Origin: an uncultured bacterium
GTDB taxonomy: Bacteria > UBP6 > UBA1177
Length of the DNA: 47,686 bases
Direction: 5' to 3'
Assembly (NCBI GenBank): GCA_905233945.1
Contig: CAJOFY010000008.1
Location: forward strand, 1-47,686
Shown: positions 33,272 to 41,213 of the stretch, piece after piece
Numbering within the stretch: the stretch's first letter is position 1
Layout: every line of letters begins with the position of its first letter
The notes under the pieces: model-generated
What the model was told of the DNA's origin: nothing
The model's database searches: none
The model's input: only the letters and a program-made list of their open reading frames with translations
Translations under genes and position numbers: made by a program

Positions 33272-35431
33272 ATGAAAAATTTATGGATTGTTCTTACGGT
33301 TTTTTCTCTCTTTTTTCTGGTTTCATGCGTTGAGGATGATGAAGAGATTGCAGCAGGAGAGCCCTGCTCGGTTCCCGATGAGGAAGCTTGTTCAGCCAAC
33401 GGTGACGCAATTCTGGTATGCAGCGATTCATCATGGGAGCAGAAAAAGAGCTGCGACACGAATTACGGTGAATACTGCCAGATGACTGCAAACGGGAAAC
33501 TCGGCTGCGGCGGCAGCGGAAATAATCACGACACGGGAGATACCGATTCAGGCACATCAGACACCGGTGATAATCCTGATTCCGACAACAGCGACACTGC
33601 GCCGGCTCAGCCTGATAATGACGCCGATACTTCGGACACCGGTCAAACTGACAATGATACCCCGCAGAACGACAACGATTCCGACAATCAGTCTCCCGAC
33701 AACGATGCGGATACTCCGCAGAACGACACAGACACAACCGAGCCCGACGAAGATACAGCAAGTCCTGATAACGAGATCACGGATAACGATACAACGGTCA
33801 TCAATGATGAGGATACAACAGAACACGATGATAATGACACAACAGTCATCGACGAAGATTCTGATGTTCCGCAGCCTGCTGACGAAGATACAGACGAGGA
33901 TACTGACGAAGATGCAAATGCAGATGAAGATGCACCTGATGAGGACGTAACTCCTGCTGATCCGTGCAACCCGAACCCGTGTGCAGGCAAAACGAATTCA
34001 ACCGAAGTATGCAGCATCACAGAAGACGGTGAAAACTACACATGCGGCTGCATTGAGGGCTACGAATGGAAGGACACTTCATCTTCATGCGAGCAGACAA
34101 ACGAAACAATATGCAACGGTTTCGGTGACGAAGCGAAATGGGAAGAAAACAAGTGCATAAAAACAACTACGGACGACTGTGCACCATTCACTGACGAGCA
34201 CGCTGTCTGGAACGGGGAAACCTCTTACAATCAGGAATACGATTTCGACAACAATACATGGAGAGAAATCGAAACGACTTACAACGAAGATGAGGGAACC
34301 TGCCATTTCAAATGCGACACCAACTATTTCTGGAAAGACGGAAGCTGCGTAAATCCGTGTGAACCAGAAAACAATCCTGACAACAATCCGTGCGCAGAGA
34401 AAGAAAACACGGACGAAGCTCATACATGTACTCCGAAAGATGCAACAAAATACGAGTGCGGCTGTAAGGTTCCTTACTTCTGGAACGATGAAAACTGCCG
34501 TCTGACGCTCGGCAACATCTGTACAGGACAGAATGAGTGTTATGACAGTAATGGCACAAGTTCTAATATTATTGAATGTCCGGTATCTTCATCAGGAACT
34601 TGTGCGGCAACCAATAATTGCGATTACAATTACTTTGGTCAGGATACACAGTATAACAATTTATGCGAAGAACATGATTTTGTAGTAAAAACTGCCTCCA
34701 ACGGAGACAAGACCCTTTTTGACAACAACACCGGACTTGAATGGACCAATCTGTGGCAATCTGTCACATATGCAAAGGCCAAAACCAAATGTGACGATTT
34801 AAATTATGCAGAAGTTACCGGTTGGCGTCTGCCTACACCACAAGAACTCCTGACTCTTGTTGACAGCAGCAGGTATTCTCCTCCGTTTGACTTCAGCAGC
34901 ATCTGGCCGGATATGACTAAGATGAACAACTCATTATTTGGTGTACAGCAATCAGGAAACAAATACTATCTCATGGATATATACGGTCAAATATCTTTCA
35001 CTACCAGCGGCACATTCAATGTTATGTGTGTCCGCGGAAAGACTCTGCCAGGCGGAAGTTTTTCAACCACAGATGACATAAATTTTGTTACTGATTCAAC
35101 AACAGGTCTTATGTGGCAGAAAACACCTTCCAACGCTATGAATTGGCGAATGGCTCTTGCATTCTGCGAAACCAGTGAAGATTCAGGTTATACCGACTGG
35201 CGGCTTCCGACAAAAAACGAACTTGCTTCGCTTTTGGAGCACAAAGATAAAACTGCTGCACCTTTTTCTAATTTTCCATTCAAAACATCAAAAACCTCAT
35301 TATGGACATCCACGACATCTGTTGGTAACAAAGCAAATGCAAATTATGTATCTACAGAATATAAGACCGGTACTGCTGCCAAAAATAATAATTCAACTTA
35401 CAGAGCTCTCTGCGTCCGCAACGCCGAGTAA
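33272..35431 (+). CDS. Large lipoprotein: six-Cys module, acidic stalk, EGF-like segments and two DUF1566 domains
   Basis: A 719-residue lipoprotein with lipobox LVSC (Cys19). The Cys module (~29-78; CSVPDEEACS, ILVCSDSSW, KKSCD, YCQMTANG) is shared with two neighbours. The stalk (~85-230) is Asp/Thr/Asn/Glu-rich and includes one DNEITDNDTT unit at residue 166. Cys-rich EGF-like segments follow (CNPNPCAGK, CGCIEGYEW, CGCKVPYFWN). Two DUF1566 (Lcl C-terminal) domains end the protein, marked by TGLEWT, GWRLPTPQELLTL, MCVRG and then TGLMWQ, DWRLPTKNELASL, LCVRN. GAGG lies upstream of the ATG at 33272; an earlier ATG was rejected. DUF1566 is found in surface proteins of unknown function. Confidence 0.8.
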   Translation: MKNLWIVLTVFSLFFLVSCVEDDEEIAAGEPCSVPDEEACSANGDAILVCSDSSWEQKKSCDTNYGEYCQMTANGKLGCGGSGNNHDTGDTDSGTSDTGDNPDSDNSDTAPAQPDNDADTSDTGQTDNDTPQNDNDSDNQSPDNDADTPQNDTDTTEPDEDTASPDNEITDNDTTVINDEDTTEHDDNDTTVIDEDSDVPQPADEDTDEDTDEDANADEDAPDEDVTPADPCNPNPCAGKTNSTEVCSITEDGENYTCGCIEGYEWKDTSSSCEQTNETICNGFGDEAKWEENKCIKTTTDDCAPFTDEHAVWNGETSYNQEYDFDNNTWREIETTYNEDEGTCHFKCDTNYFWKDGSCVNPCEPENNPDNNPCAEKENTDEAHTCTPKDATKYECGCKVPYFWNDENCRLTLGNICTGQNECYDSNGTSSNIIECPVSSSGTCAATNNCDYNYFGQDTQYNNLCEEHDFVVKTASNGDKTLFDNNTGLEWTNLWQSVTYAKAKTKCDDLNYAEVTGWRLPTPQELLTLVDSSRYSPPFDFSSIWPDMTKMNNSLFGVQQSGNKYYLMDIYGQISFTTSGTFNVMCVRGKTLPGGSFSTTDDINFVTDSTTGLMWQKTPSNAMNWRMALAFCETSEDSGYTDWRLPTKNELASLLEHKDKTAAPFSNFPFKTSKTSLWTSTTSVGNKANANYVSTEYKTGTAAKNNNSTYRALCVRNAE

Positions 35432-35489
35432 ACGCGCTTAACGGCTGTTTTACAGTAGCCGAATTGGAACCCCCTCAAACCTTTAAAAT

Positions 35490-35517
35490 TTGCCATTAAA
35501 ACGTTTTTCCTTATCAT
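35490..35517 (+). promoter_or_regulatory. Promoter for the repeat lipoprotein at 35551
   Basis: TTGCCA (35490-35495), a 16-nt spacer and TATCAT (35512-35517), then AACGGGTTTTT. Confidence 0.6.
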
Positions 35518-35550
35518 AACGGGTTTTTGTTTTTTGTTTAGAGGTGATTT

Positions 35551-36567
35551 ATGAAAAAAATTTTGGTTATTTTCTCAATTTTCTCACTGTTTATCCTTGC
35601 TTCCTGCTCAAACAATGATGAAGAAGACTTCTTCCCGCCGGAACCTGATTCCGACAACGGCACAAACACAACTGAACCCGATTCCGACAACGGCACTTCG
35701 GATAATGAAATCACGGATAACGATACAACAGTCATCAACGATGACAACTCAACAGAACCGGACGACAACACCGATACAACGGACAACGAAATCACGGATA
35801 ACGATACAACGATTATCGACGATAACGATTCCAATGATGACGACACGATAGAATCCGATGACAACAATGACTCCGGCTCCGACTTAACGGATAACGAAAT
35901 CACTGATGAAGATACAACGGTTATCGACGATAACGACACGATGGAATCCGATGACGACTCCGACACAGACTCAACGGACAACGAAATCACAGATAACGAT
36001 ACAACAGATATCGATGACAACGAGTCCGATAATGACGACTCGACAGAACCTGATAATGATGCAGATGCCGACTCTGATACCGGCAGCGGCGAAGATGAAC
36101 CGCATGAATGCGCAGTCAATCCGACCACACCATGCAAAGCAGGCAATCTGATATGGTCTTCCAGATCAGCTACTACTGTTGATTGGGATACTGCAAAATC
36201 GAAATGTGCAAGTTACAGTGAAGGCAAATTTACCAGCGGCTGGAAACTGCCGACGATAAACGAACTCAGAGGAATCATTCAAAATTGCGACAAAACTAAG
36301 GCTGGCGGAGACTGCCAGGTAACAAATGAATGCTCAAGTGACAGCTGTTATACAAACGTCTCCTGCAAGAAAGTGTTCGGTGATATATGTTCACCTTCTG
36401 TGGAACACAGTCCGTTCGGCGAGACAGAAAAATTATGGTCGGCAACAGATCAATCCAACGATCATAATACAGCATGGTATGTATATTTTCACAATGCTGA
36501 AATAGGTTATGCAGCCACCAATAACAACTACGAAATCTATTACCGCCGCGTCCACACTGTCGAATAA
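35551..36567 (+). CDS. Lipoprotein with DNEITDNDTT repeats and a DUF1566/FISUMP-like head
   Basis: A 338-residue lipoprotein with lipobox LASC (Cys19). The N-terminal Cys module of its neighbours is missing and the acidic stalk begins at once. The stalk contains four units starting (S/T)DNEITDxDTT at residues ~51, 78, 114 and 143. The head (~185-338) carries WDTAKSKCASY, GWKLPTINELRGI, LWSATDQS and YYRRVHTVE, a compact DUF1566-like arrangement with eight or more Cys residues. GAGG precedes the ATG. The gene looks like a paralogue of the upstream one, with which it shares a repeat unit and promoter spacer. It may be cotranscribed with uvrC, 34 nt downstream. The function is unknown. Confidence 0.75.
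   Translation: MKKILVIFSIFSLFILASCSNNDEEDFFPPEPDSDNGTNTTEPDSDNGTSDNEITDNDTTVINDDNSTEPDDNTDTTDNEITDNDTTIIDDNDSNDDDTIESDDNNDSGSDLTDNEITDEDTTVIDDNDTMESDDDSDTDSTDNEITDNDTTDIDDNESDNDDSTEPDNDADADSDTGSGEDEPHECAVNPTTPCKAGNLIWSSRSATTVDWDTAKSKCASYSEGKFTSGWKLPTINELRGIIQNCDKTKAGGDCQVTNECSSDSCYTNVSCKKVFGDICSPSVEHSPFGETEKLWSATDQSNDHNTAWYVYFHNAEIGYAATNNNYEIYYRRVHTVE
35701..36030 (+). repeat. Four in-frame copies of a DNEITDNDTT-coding repeat
   Basis: Units begin at 35701, 35782, 35890 and 35977 with GA(T/C)AA(T/C)GAAATCAC and GATACAAC. Variable acidic spacers separate them. A fifth copy lies in the upstream gene at 33767. Confidence 0.8.
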
Positions 36568-36601
36568 CTTAAATTAAACGGCTGACTCTGCCGAGGTTCT
36601 C

Positions 36602-38374
36602 TTGTCAATTCCAGAAAACACCGGAAACTCCTACATAATCGATGAAACGCTGCTGAAAAAACTGCCCGAAACGCCGGGAGTTTACCAGTTCAAGAACAAA
36701 CTTGGAAAAGTAATATACATCGGCAAGGCGAAAAATCTGCGGGCGCGTGTTTCGCAGTATATTTCAGGAACCGACAGCAGACCCATGGTCGAATCGCTTA
36801 TGAAAAAAGCGGGGAGCGTCGAAATCATCCTCACAAATTCTGAAACCGAGGCACTTGTTCTCGAAAATCTGCTGATAAAAAACAGGCAGCCCCTTTTCAA
36901 CATCGATCTCAAGGACGACAAAACATACCCCTATCTCGCCGTCACAGACGAAGAGTGGCCGCGCCTCATTTCAACAAGGCGCCTCAGCAAGAAACTCAAA
37001 TATTTCAGAGGCCCTTTCACGCAGATAAACCTTATGAACTCACTGAAATCGCTGATCCAGGCGCTTTATCCCCTCAAATACTGCTCGAACAAGCGTCCGA
37101 AAGGGTGCATAAACTTCGAGCTCGGCCTCTGCCCTGCTCCGTGCAGAAAAGATGCCGACCGCGGAAAATATCTTGAAAACGTGAAAAACACGATCGAAAT
37201 CCTGCAAGGGAAAAAGTGGAACGAAATTTCGAGGATAATCCAGGAAAAGATCGCTTCAAATGCAGAAGCGCTCAACTTTGAAAAAGCGGCTAAATTACGG
37301 GATTTACTGACACTTCTGCCTGACATCAAGCGAAAGTATTCGGTCGAATTTTCCGGAAACGGCGCCGAGGATTTCTTCTGTTTCAAGCGTCTCGGCGACC
37401 TTCTTTTCGCGGCGGCGGCGAGATACAGCGAAGGAAAAATGATCTCGCTCAAATCGTTTTCGGCAACAGGCATTTTCGAGGATATGAAAAGCTGGATTTC
37501 GACTTTTCTCACCTCATTTTACGCAGGGCGCGACACCCCTGACAAAATCTTTCTTTTCCCTGAAACGCTCACAAAAGAGGAAATTTCCGCGATTCTGCAG
37601 CGGGACATCAGAAAAACAGGGCTTGCTGGCGGCGAAATCCTCAAAATGCTGCAAACCAACATTGAGCAGAACATTCGCGTTTTCCTGAACGACACCGAAA
37701 AGACGAACAAATCGCTCTCGGTCATCTCGAAATTCCTGAAAACCAAGGTTTCATCGATACTCTGCCTCGACATTTCCACACTTTACGGCGAATACAACGT
37801 CGCCGGCGCAGTCTGGTGGGAAAACGGCAAATTCGATAAAAAGAAATACCGCAGATACAAAATCAAGACTGTCAAAGGAGTTGACGATTTCGGAAGCCTG
37901 CGCGAAGTTGCGGCGCGTCTTCTCAAACGCTGGGAGGAAAATTCGCTCGAAAAACCGTCGCTGCTTCTCATCGACGGCGGCGAGGGGCAGGTCTCGTCGG
38001 TAAATTCGGTCATCAAAGGAGCTGTTAAAGTCGCAGGGATCATCAAGGACAGGCACAATGTCAAAGGAATGGAACTTTTAATTGACGGAAACGGAAACGA
38101 ACTTGTGCTTCAGGACACCGTTTTCGCGATGACTTTAAAAGCGATACGTGACGAGACACACCGTTTTTCAATCACTTTCAACCGAGAACTGCGCAAAGGA
38201 AGGCTCGACTTCCCCCTTGCGAAAGTCAAAGGGATCGGCAAAGCGAGAGAAAACGCGCTGCTTGAAAAATTCCGCACCATTTCGGCGATAAAAAATGCAT
38301 CTGTTCAGGATTTGATGCAGGTAAAAGGAATCACGAAAGAAATCGCGGAAGAAATACTCAAGGCACTGCAATAA
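36602..38374 (+). CDS. uvrC: Excinuclease ABC subunit C
   Basis: The nuclease of UvrABC nucleotide excision repair, making the 3' and 5' incisions around a lesion. The 590-residue protein has the GIY-YIG domain (PGVYQFKN, VIYIGKAKNLRARV), a UVR motif (EALNFEKAAKLRDLL) and the RNase H-like C-terminal nuclease (CLDISTLYGEYNVAG, LLIDGGEGQ). It ends with a double helix-hairpin-helix (VKGIGKAREN, VKGITKEIAEE). The start is TTG at 36602 with GAGG 5-6 nt upstream. It is slightly shorter than the ~610-residue E. coli protein. It may share the promoter of the preceding lipoprotein. Confidence 0.95.
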   Translation: MSIPENTGNSYIIDETLLKKLPETPGVYQFKNKLGKVIYIGKAKNLRARVSQYISGTDSRPMVESLMKKAGSVEIILTNSETEALVLENLLIKNRQPLFNIDLKDDKTYPYLAVTDEEWPRLISTRRLSKKLKYFRGPFTQINLMNSLKSLIQALYPLKYCSNKRPKGCINFELGLCPAPCRKDADRGKYLENVKNTIEILQGKKWNEISRIIQEKIASNAEALNFEKAAKLRDLLTLLPDIKRKYSVEFSGNGAEDFFCFKRLGDLLFAAAARYSEGKMISLKSFSATGIFEDMKSWISTFLTSFYAGRDTPDKIFLFPETLTKEEISAILQRDIRKTGLAGGEILKMLQTNIEQNIRVFLNDTEKTNKSLSVISKFLKTKVSSILCLDISTLYGEYNVAGAVWWENGKFDKKKYRRYKIKTVKGVDDFGSLREVAARLLKRWEENSLEKPSLLLIDGGEGQVSSVNSVIKGAVKVAGIIKDRHNVKGMELLIDGNGNELVLQDTVFAMTLKAIRDETHRFSITFNRELRKGRLDFPLAKVKGIGKARENALLEKFRTISAIKNASVQDLMQVKGITKEIAEEILKALQ

Positions 38375-38403
38375 TTTCAGACCGCAAAATCGACTTCTAT
38401 TTT

Positions 38404-38431
38404 TTGCATTTTTTCCGATTTTGACTATCAT
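38404..38431 (+). promoter_or_regulatory. Promoter for the lamin-tail lipoprotein
   Basis: TTGCAT (38404-38409), a 16-nt spacer and TATCAT (38426-38431). Confidence 0.55.
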
Positions 38432-38465
38432 TTTTTGTTTTATGGTTGCGTTTTCGGAGATTTAT

Positions 38466-39731
38466 ATGAAAAAAAACATTTTTTTGCTTTCGGCTGTAGT
38501 TTTAATGCTTTTCATTTCGGCGTGCAGTGATGAGGACGAAGAGGTTCTTGCAGGTTCTCCGTGTACTTTCGAGAATGCTGAAATCTGCTCGGACAACGGA
38601 GTTGACATTCTTATCTGCCAGTCTTCGGTCTGGAAAATAAAAAAGCAGTGCAACATTTCTATCGGGAAAAAGTGCAGGCAGACTTCCGACGGCTCGCTGG
38701 ACTGCCTCGGCGACGGAGAAATACATCAGCCCGCAACAAATGACGACGATGATGATAACGATGATGATGAGAACAACAGCAGCAGCGATGATGCTGAGAA
38801 TGTTTCCGACGATGTCGAAGTGAGCGATTCAGACAATCAGGAAGAAACAGACAGTGACACCGGCACGGAAGAGCAGAACGAAGAAGATTCAGGCAACAGT
38901 GATTCGGACAACAACATCGTGAACGATTCAGATAACAGCGGTTCCGGCAGCAACGATCAGGACACCGCCGCACCGACAGACGAAGACACTGACAACAACG
39001 ATGAAGAGACAACTCCGGATGAGGATGAAAATGAAGATATCGACACCGGCATCGAAACTCCTGATCAAGACACTGATACTGACAGCAGCACCGGAGGATG
39101 TTCCTCCAATGACGACTGCTCAGGCAGTACTCCCTACTGCTCATTCTCGACATCACAATGCATTGAAAACGCAGTTTTCATCACGGAATATGTAGAAGGA
39201 GAAAGTAACAACCGGGCGATAGAAATTTACAACGGTTCAAAGTCTCCAATAAATTTAAGCAATTACACATTAAAACAAGCCAACGCCGGTTCAAACGCCG
39301 AAAGTCGCAAGGACTGGGGAAAAGATGATTCCGGCAACATTTCAACATCTTTCACATATACTTTTCCGCTAATACAGCTCGATCCTGATGAAACCTACAC
39401 GGTCTGCAATAAAGAAAGTGTGAGTGACCTCCTGGAAAAATGCGATGACAAACCCGCGACAGGATCGACTTTTTCATTTACAGGCAATGACGGTTTAGCT
39501 TTATTTGAGGGTAATACTATTCTTGATCAGATAGGAACAAACAAAACCACTCCGACAGAACCGTGGGATGTCGCAGGTAAAGAAAAAGCCACTGAAGACC
39601 ACACTTTGAGAAGAAAACCTGAAATTATCCAAGGCACAACCGACTGGGCTGCATCTGCCGGAACAACTGAAGAAAATTCTGAGTGGATAGTGCTTCCGAA
39701 GAACACTTTTAACGGTTTAGGCTCAAGATAA
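38466..39731 (+). CDS. Lipoprotein: six-Cys module, acidic stalk, lamin-tail (LTD) head
   Basis: A 421-residue lipoprotein with lipobox ISAC (Cys20). The N-terminal Cys module (~31-80; CTFENAEICS, ILICQSSVW, KKQCN, KCRQTSDG) matches those at 28770 and 33272. An Asp/Ser/Glu/Asn stalk runs to ~215, then a short Cys cluster (CSSNDDCSG, YCSFSTSQC). The head (~235-421) is a lamin-tail domain: FITEYVEGESNNRAIEIYN, LSNYTLKQ, LDPDETYTVCN, TGNDGLALFEG, DQIGT, TLRRKPEI. LTDs occur in secreted bacterial nucleases and surface proteins, and no nuclease domain is attached here. GGAG precedes the ATG at 38466; the longer frame was rejected. The glgA gene follows after 22 nt. Confidence 0.8.
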   Translation: MKKNIFLLSAVVLMLFISACSDEDEEVLAGSPCTFENAEICSDNGVDILICQSSVWKIKKQCNISIGKKCRQTSDGSLDCLGDGEIHQPATNDDDDDNDDDENNSSSDDAENVSDDVEVSDSDNQEETDSDTGTEEQNEEDSGNSDSDNNIVNDSDNSGSGSNDQDTAAPTDEDTDNNDEETTPDEDENEDIDTGIETPDQDTDTDSSTGGCSSNDDCSGSTPYCSFSTSQCIENAVFITEYVEGESNNRAIEIYNGSKSPINLSNYTLKQANAGSNAESRKDWGKDDSGNISTSFTYTFPLIQLDPDETYTVCNKESVSDLLEKCDDKPATGSTFSFTGNDGLALFEGNTILDQIGTNKTTPTEPWDVAGKEKATEDHTLRRKPEIIQGTTDWAASAGTTEENSEWIVLPKNTFNGLGSR

Positions 39732-39753
39732 CAATTTATTATCGGGGGTTGCC

Positions 39754-41205
39754 ATGAAAATCGCTTTTATCGCTTCCGAATGTTACCCTTTGGTGAAAAC
39801 CGGCGGTCTTGCCGATGTCGTAGGCTCGCTCTCGCAGGCACTTGCAACGCTTGGTCATGAAGTAGCCGTGATAATCCCCTATTACAAAAAAAATATTGCT
39901 TCCCGCAATATCGAAATTTCGACTTTCTTTGAAACTATGTGCGTCCACATGGGTTCAGGAATTGAGGAATGGTGCTCAGTCAAAACGGCAATGCTCGGCA
40001 GAAAAGTCCGCGTTTTCTTTATCGAATCGGACAAATACTTCTTCCGCGAAGGGTTGTACTGCGACAGTTTCAACAACGACTTTCAGGATAACCCTTACCG
40101 TTTCGCATTTTTCAGCCGCGCCGCTCTGCAGCTGCTGCGAGACATGGATTTCAGACCCGACGTGATACACGCACACGACTGGCAGACTGCGGCAGTATGC
40201 GCCTACATGAAGACCTGGGACTGGGGCGAAAGCGGAATCGATAAAGCGAAATCGGTCCTCACGATCCACAACATCGGCTACCAGGGAATTTACAGCGCCG
40301 ACTGCCTCGACTACTGCGGTTTTGACTGGAAATTCTTCACAAGCGACATTTTTGAAGACTACGGAAGAGTCAACTTCCTCAAAGGGGGCATCCATTTTGC
40401 CGATTTCGTAACGACAGTAAGCCCGAAATATGCCGAAGAAACGCTCGGCGGCTCGCAGAGTTACGGCCTTGCGCCTTATCTCAGAAGCAAAAACGAGAGA
40501 TACTTAGGAATACTCAACGGCGTGGACTATTCAGTCTGGGATCCCAAAACAGATGAAAACATTCCAGAAAACTTTTCGGCCCGCAGTTTCAAGGGAAAAG
40601 CCGCCTGCAAGCGCGAACTGCAGAAACGTTTTGCTCTTGACGAGAACGAAAACATTCCGGTCATCGGCGTTGTCAGCCGTTTCGCGCACCAAAAAGGGCT
40701 TGATATCCTCGCAAAAACTGTAGGACGCATTGTCGATTCGATGGTCGTCCAGTTCGCGATCATGGGTTCGGGTGAAGCGGAACTTGAAAACTTTTTCAGA
40801 TGGATTCCCGGCGAAAAACACGGAAAGATCGGCAGTTTCATAGGTTACAGCGACGAAATGTCGCACCTCGTCGAGGCAGGAAGCGACTTTTTCATAATGC
40901 CTTCGCGCTACGAGCCGTGCGGACTCAATCAGATCTATTCTCTTAAATACGGCACACTGCCTATCGTCCGCAACACAGGCGGCCTTTCCGACACCGTCCA
41001 GCAGTATTGCGAAGCAGACGGAAGCGGAACCGGCTTCAAATTCGACTACCTCTCGACTGACGCCATTTTCGACACCGTCGGCTGGGCTGTCAGTACCTAT
41101 TTCGACCGTCCGAAACACATCGACAAGATGCGCAAAGCGGCGATGAAATGCGATTTCAGCTGGAAAAATTCGGCGAAAGAATACGAGAAAATCTATAAAT
41201 TCTGA
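39754..41205 (+). CDS. glgA: Glycogen synthase (ADP-glucose type)
   Basis: Extends alpha-1,4-glucan chains using ADP-glucose, in the cytoplasm. The 483-residue GT5 protein has the substrate-binding KTGGLADVVGSL (15-26), HAHDWQTA, HNIGYQG and NGVDYSVWDP. The C-terminal GT-B signature MPSRYEPCGLNQIYSLKYG is also present, with RNTGGLSDTV. GGGGG lies 6 nt before the ATG. It lies between two acidic-stalk lipoprotein genes (22 and 8 nt gaps), so all three may be one transcript. A TATTAT at 39737-39742 could give a separate start but lacks a -35. Glycogen storage fits the glycolytic and acetate-forming gene set nearby. Confidence 0.95.
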   Translation: MKIAFIASECYPLVKTGGLADVVGSLSQALATLGHEVAVIIPYYKKNIASRNIEISTFFETMCVHMGSGIEEWCSVKTAMLGRKVRVFFIESDKYFFREGLYCDSFNNDFQDNPYRFAFFSRAALQLLRDMDFRPDVIHAHDWQTAAVCAYMKTWDWGESGIDKAKSVLTIHNIGYQGIYSADCLDYCGFDWKFFTSDIFEDYGRVNFLKGGIHFADFVTTVSPKYAEETLGGSQSYGLAPYLRSKNERYLGILNGVDYSVWDPKTDENIPENFSARSFKGKAACKRELQKRFALDENENIPVIGVVSRFAHQKGLDILAKTVGRIVDSMVVQFAIMGSGEAELENFFRWIPGEKHGKIGSFIGYSDEMSHLVEAGSDFFIMPSRYEPCGLNQIYSLKYGTLPIVRNTGGLSDTVQQYCEADGSGTGFKFDYLSTDAIFDTVGWAVSTYFDRPKHIDKMRKAAMKCDFSWKNSAKEYEKIYKF

Positions 41206-41213
41206 GGTTTAAA

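Noticed and set aside
35701-36030. CRISPR-like array of repeats
   Set aside because: Repeats are in frame, encode an acidic motif, vary in sequence and have irregular spacers; no cas genes are present.
39715-39742. Separate glgA promoter with TATTAT
   Set aside because: No -35 is visible and the predicted start would leave almost no leader.
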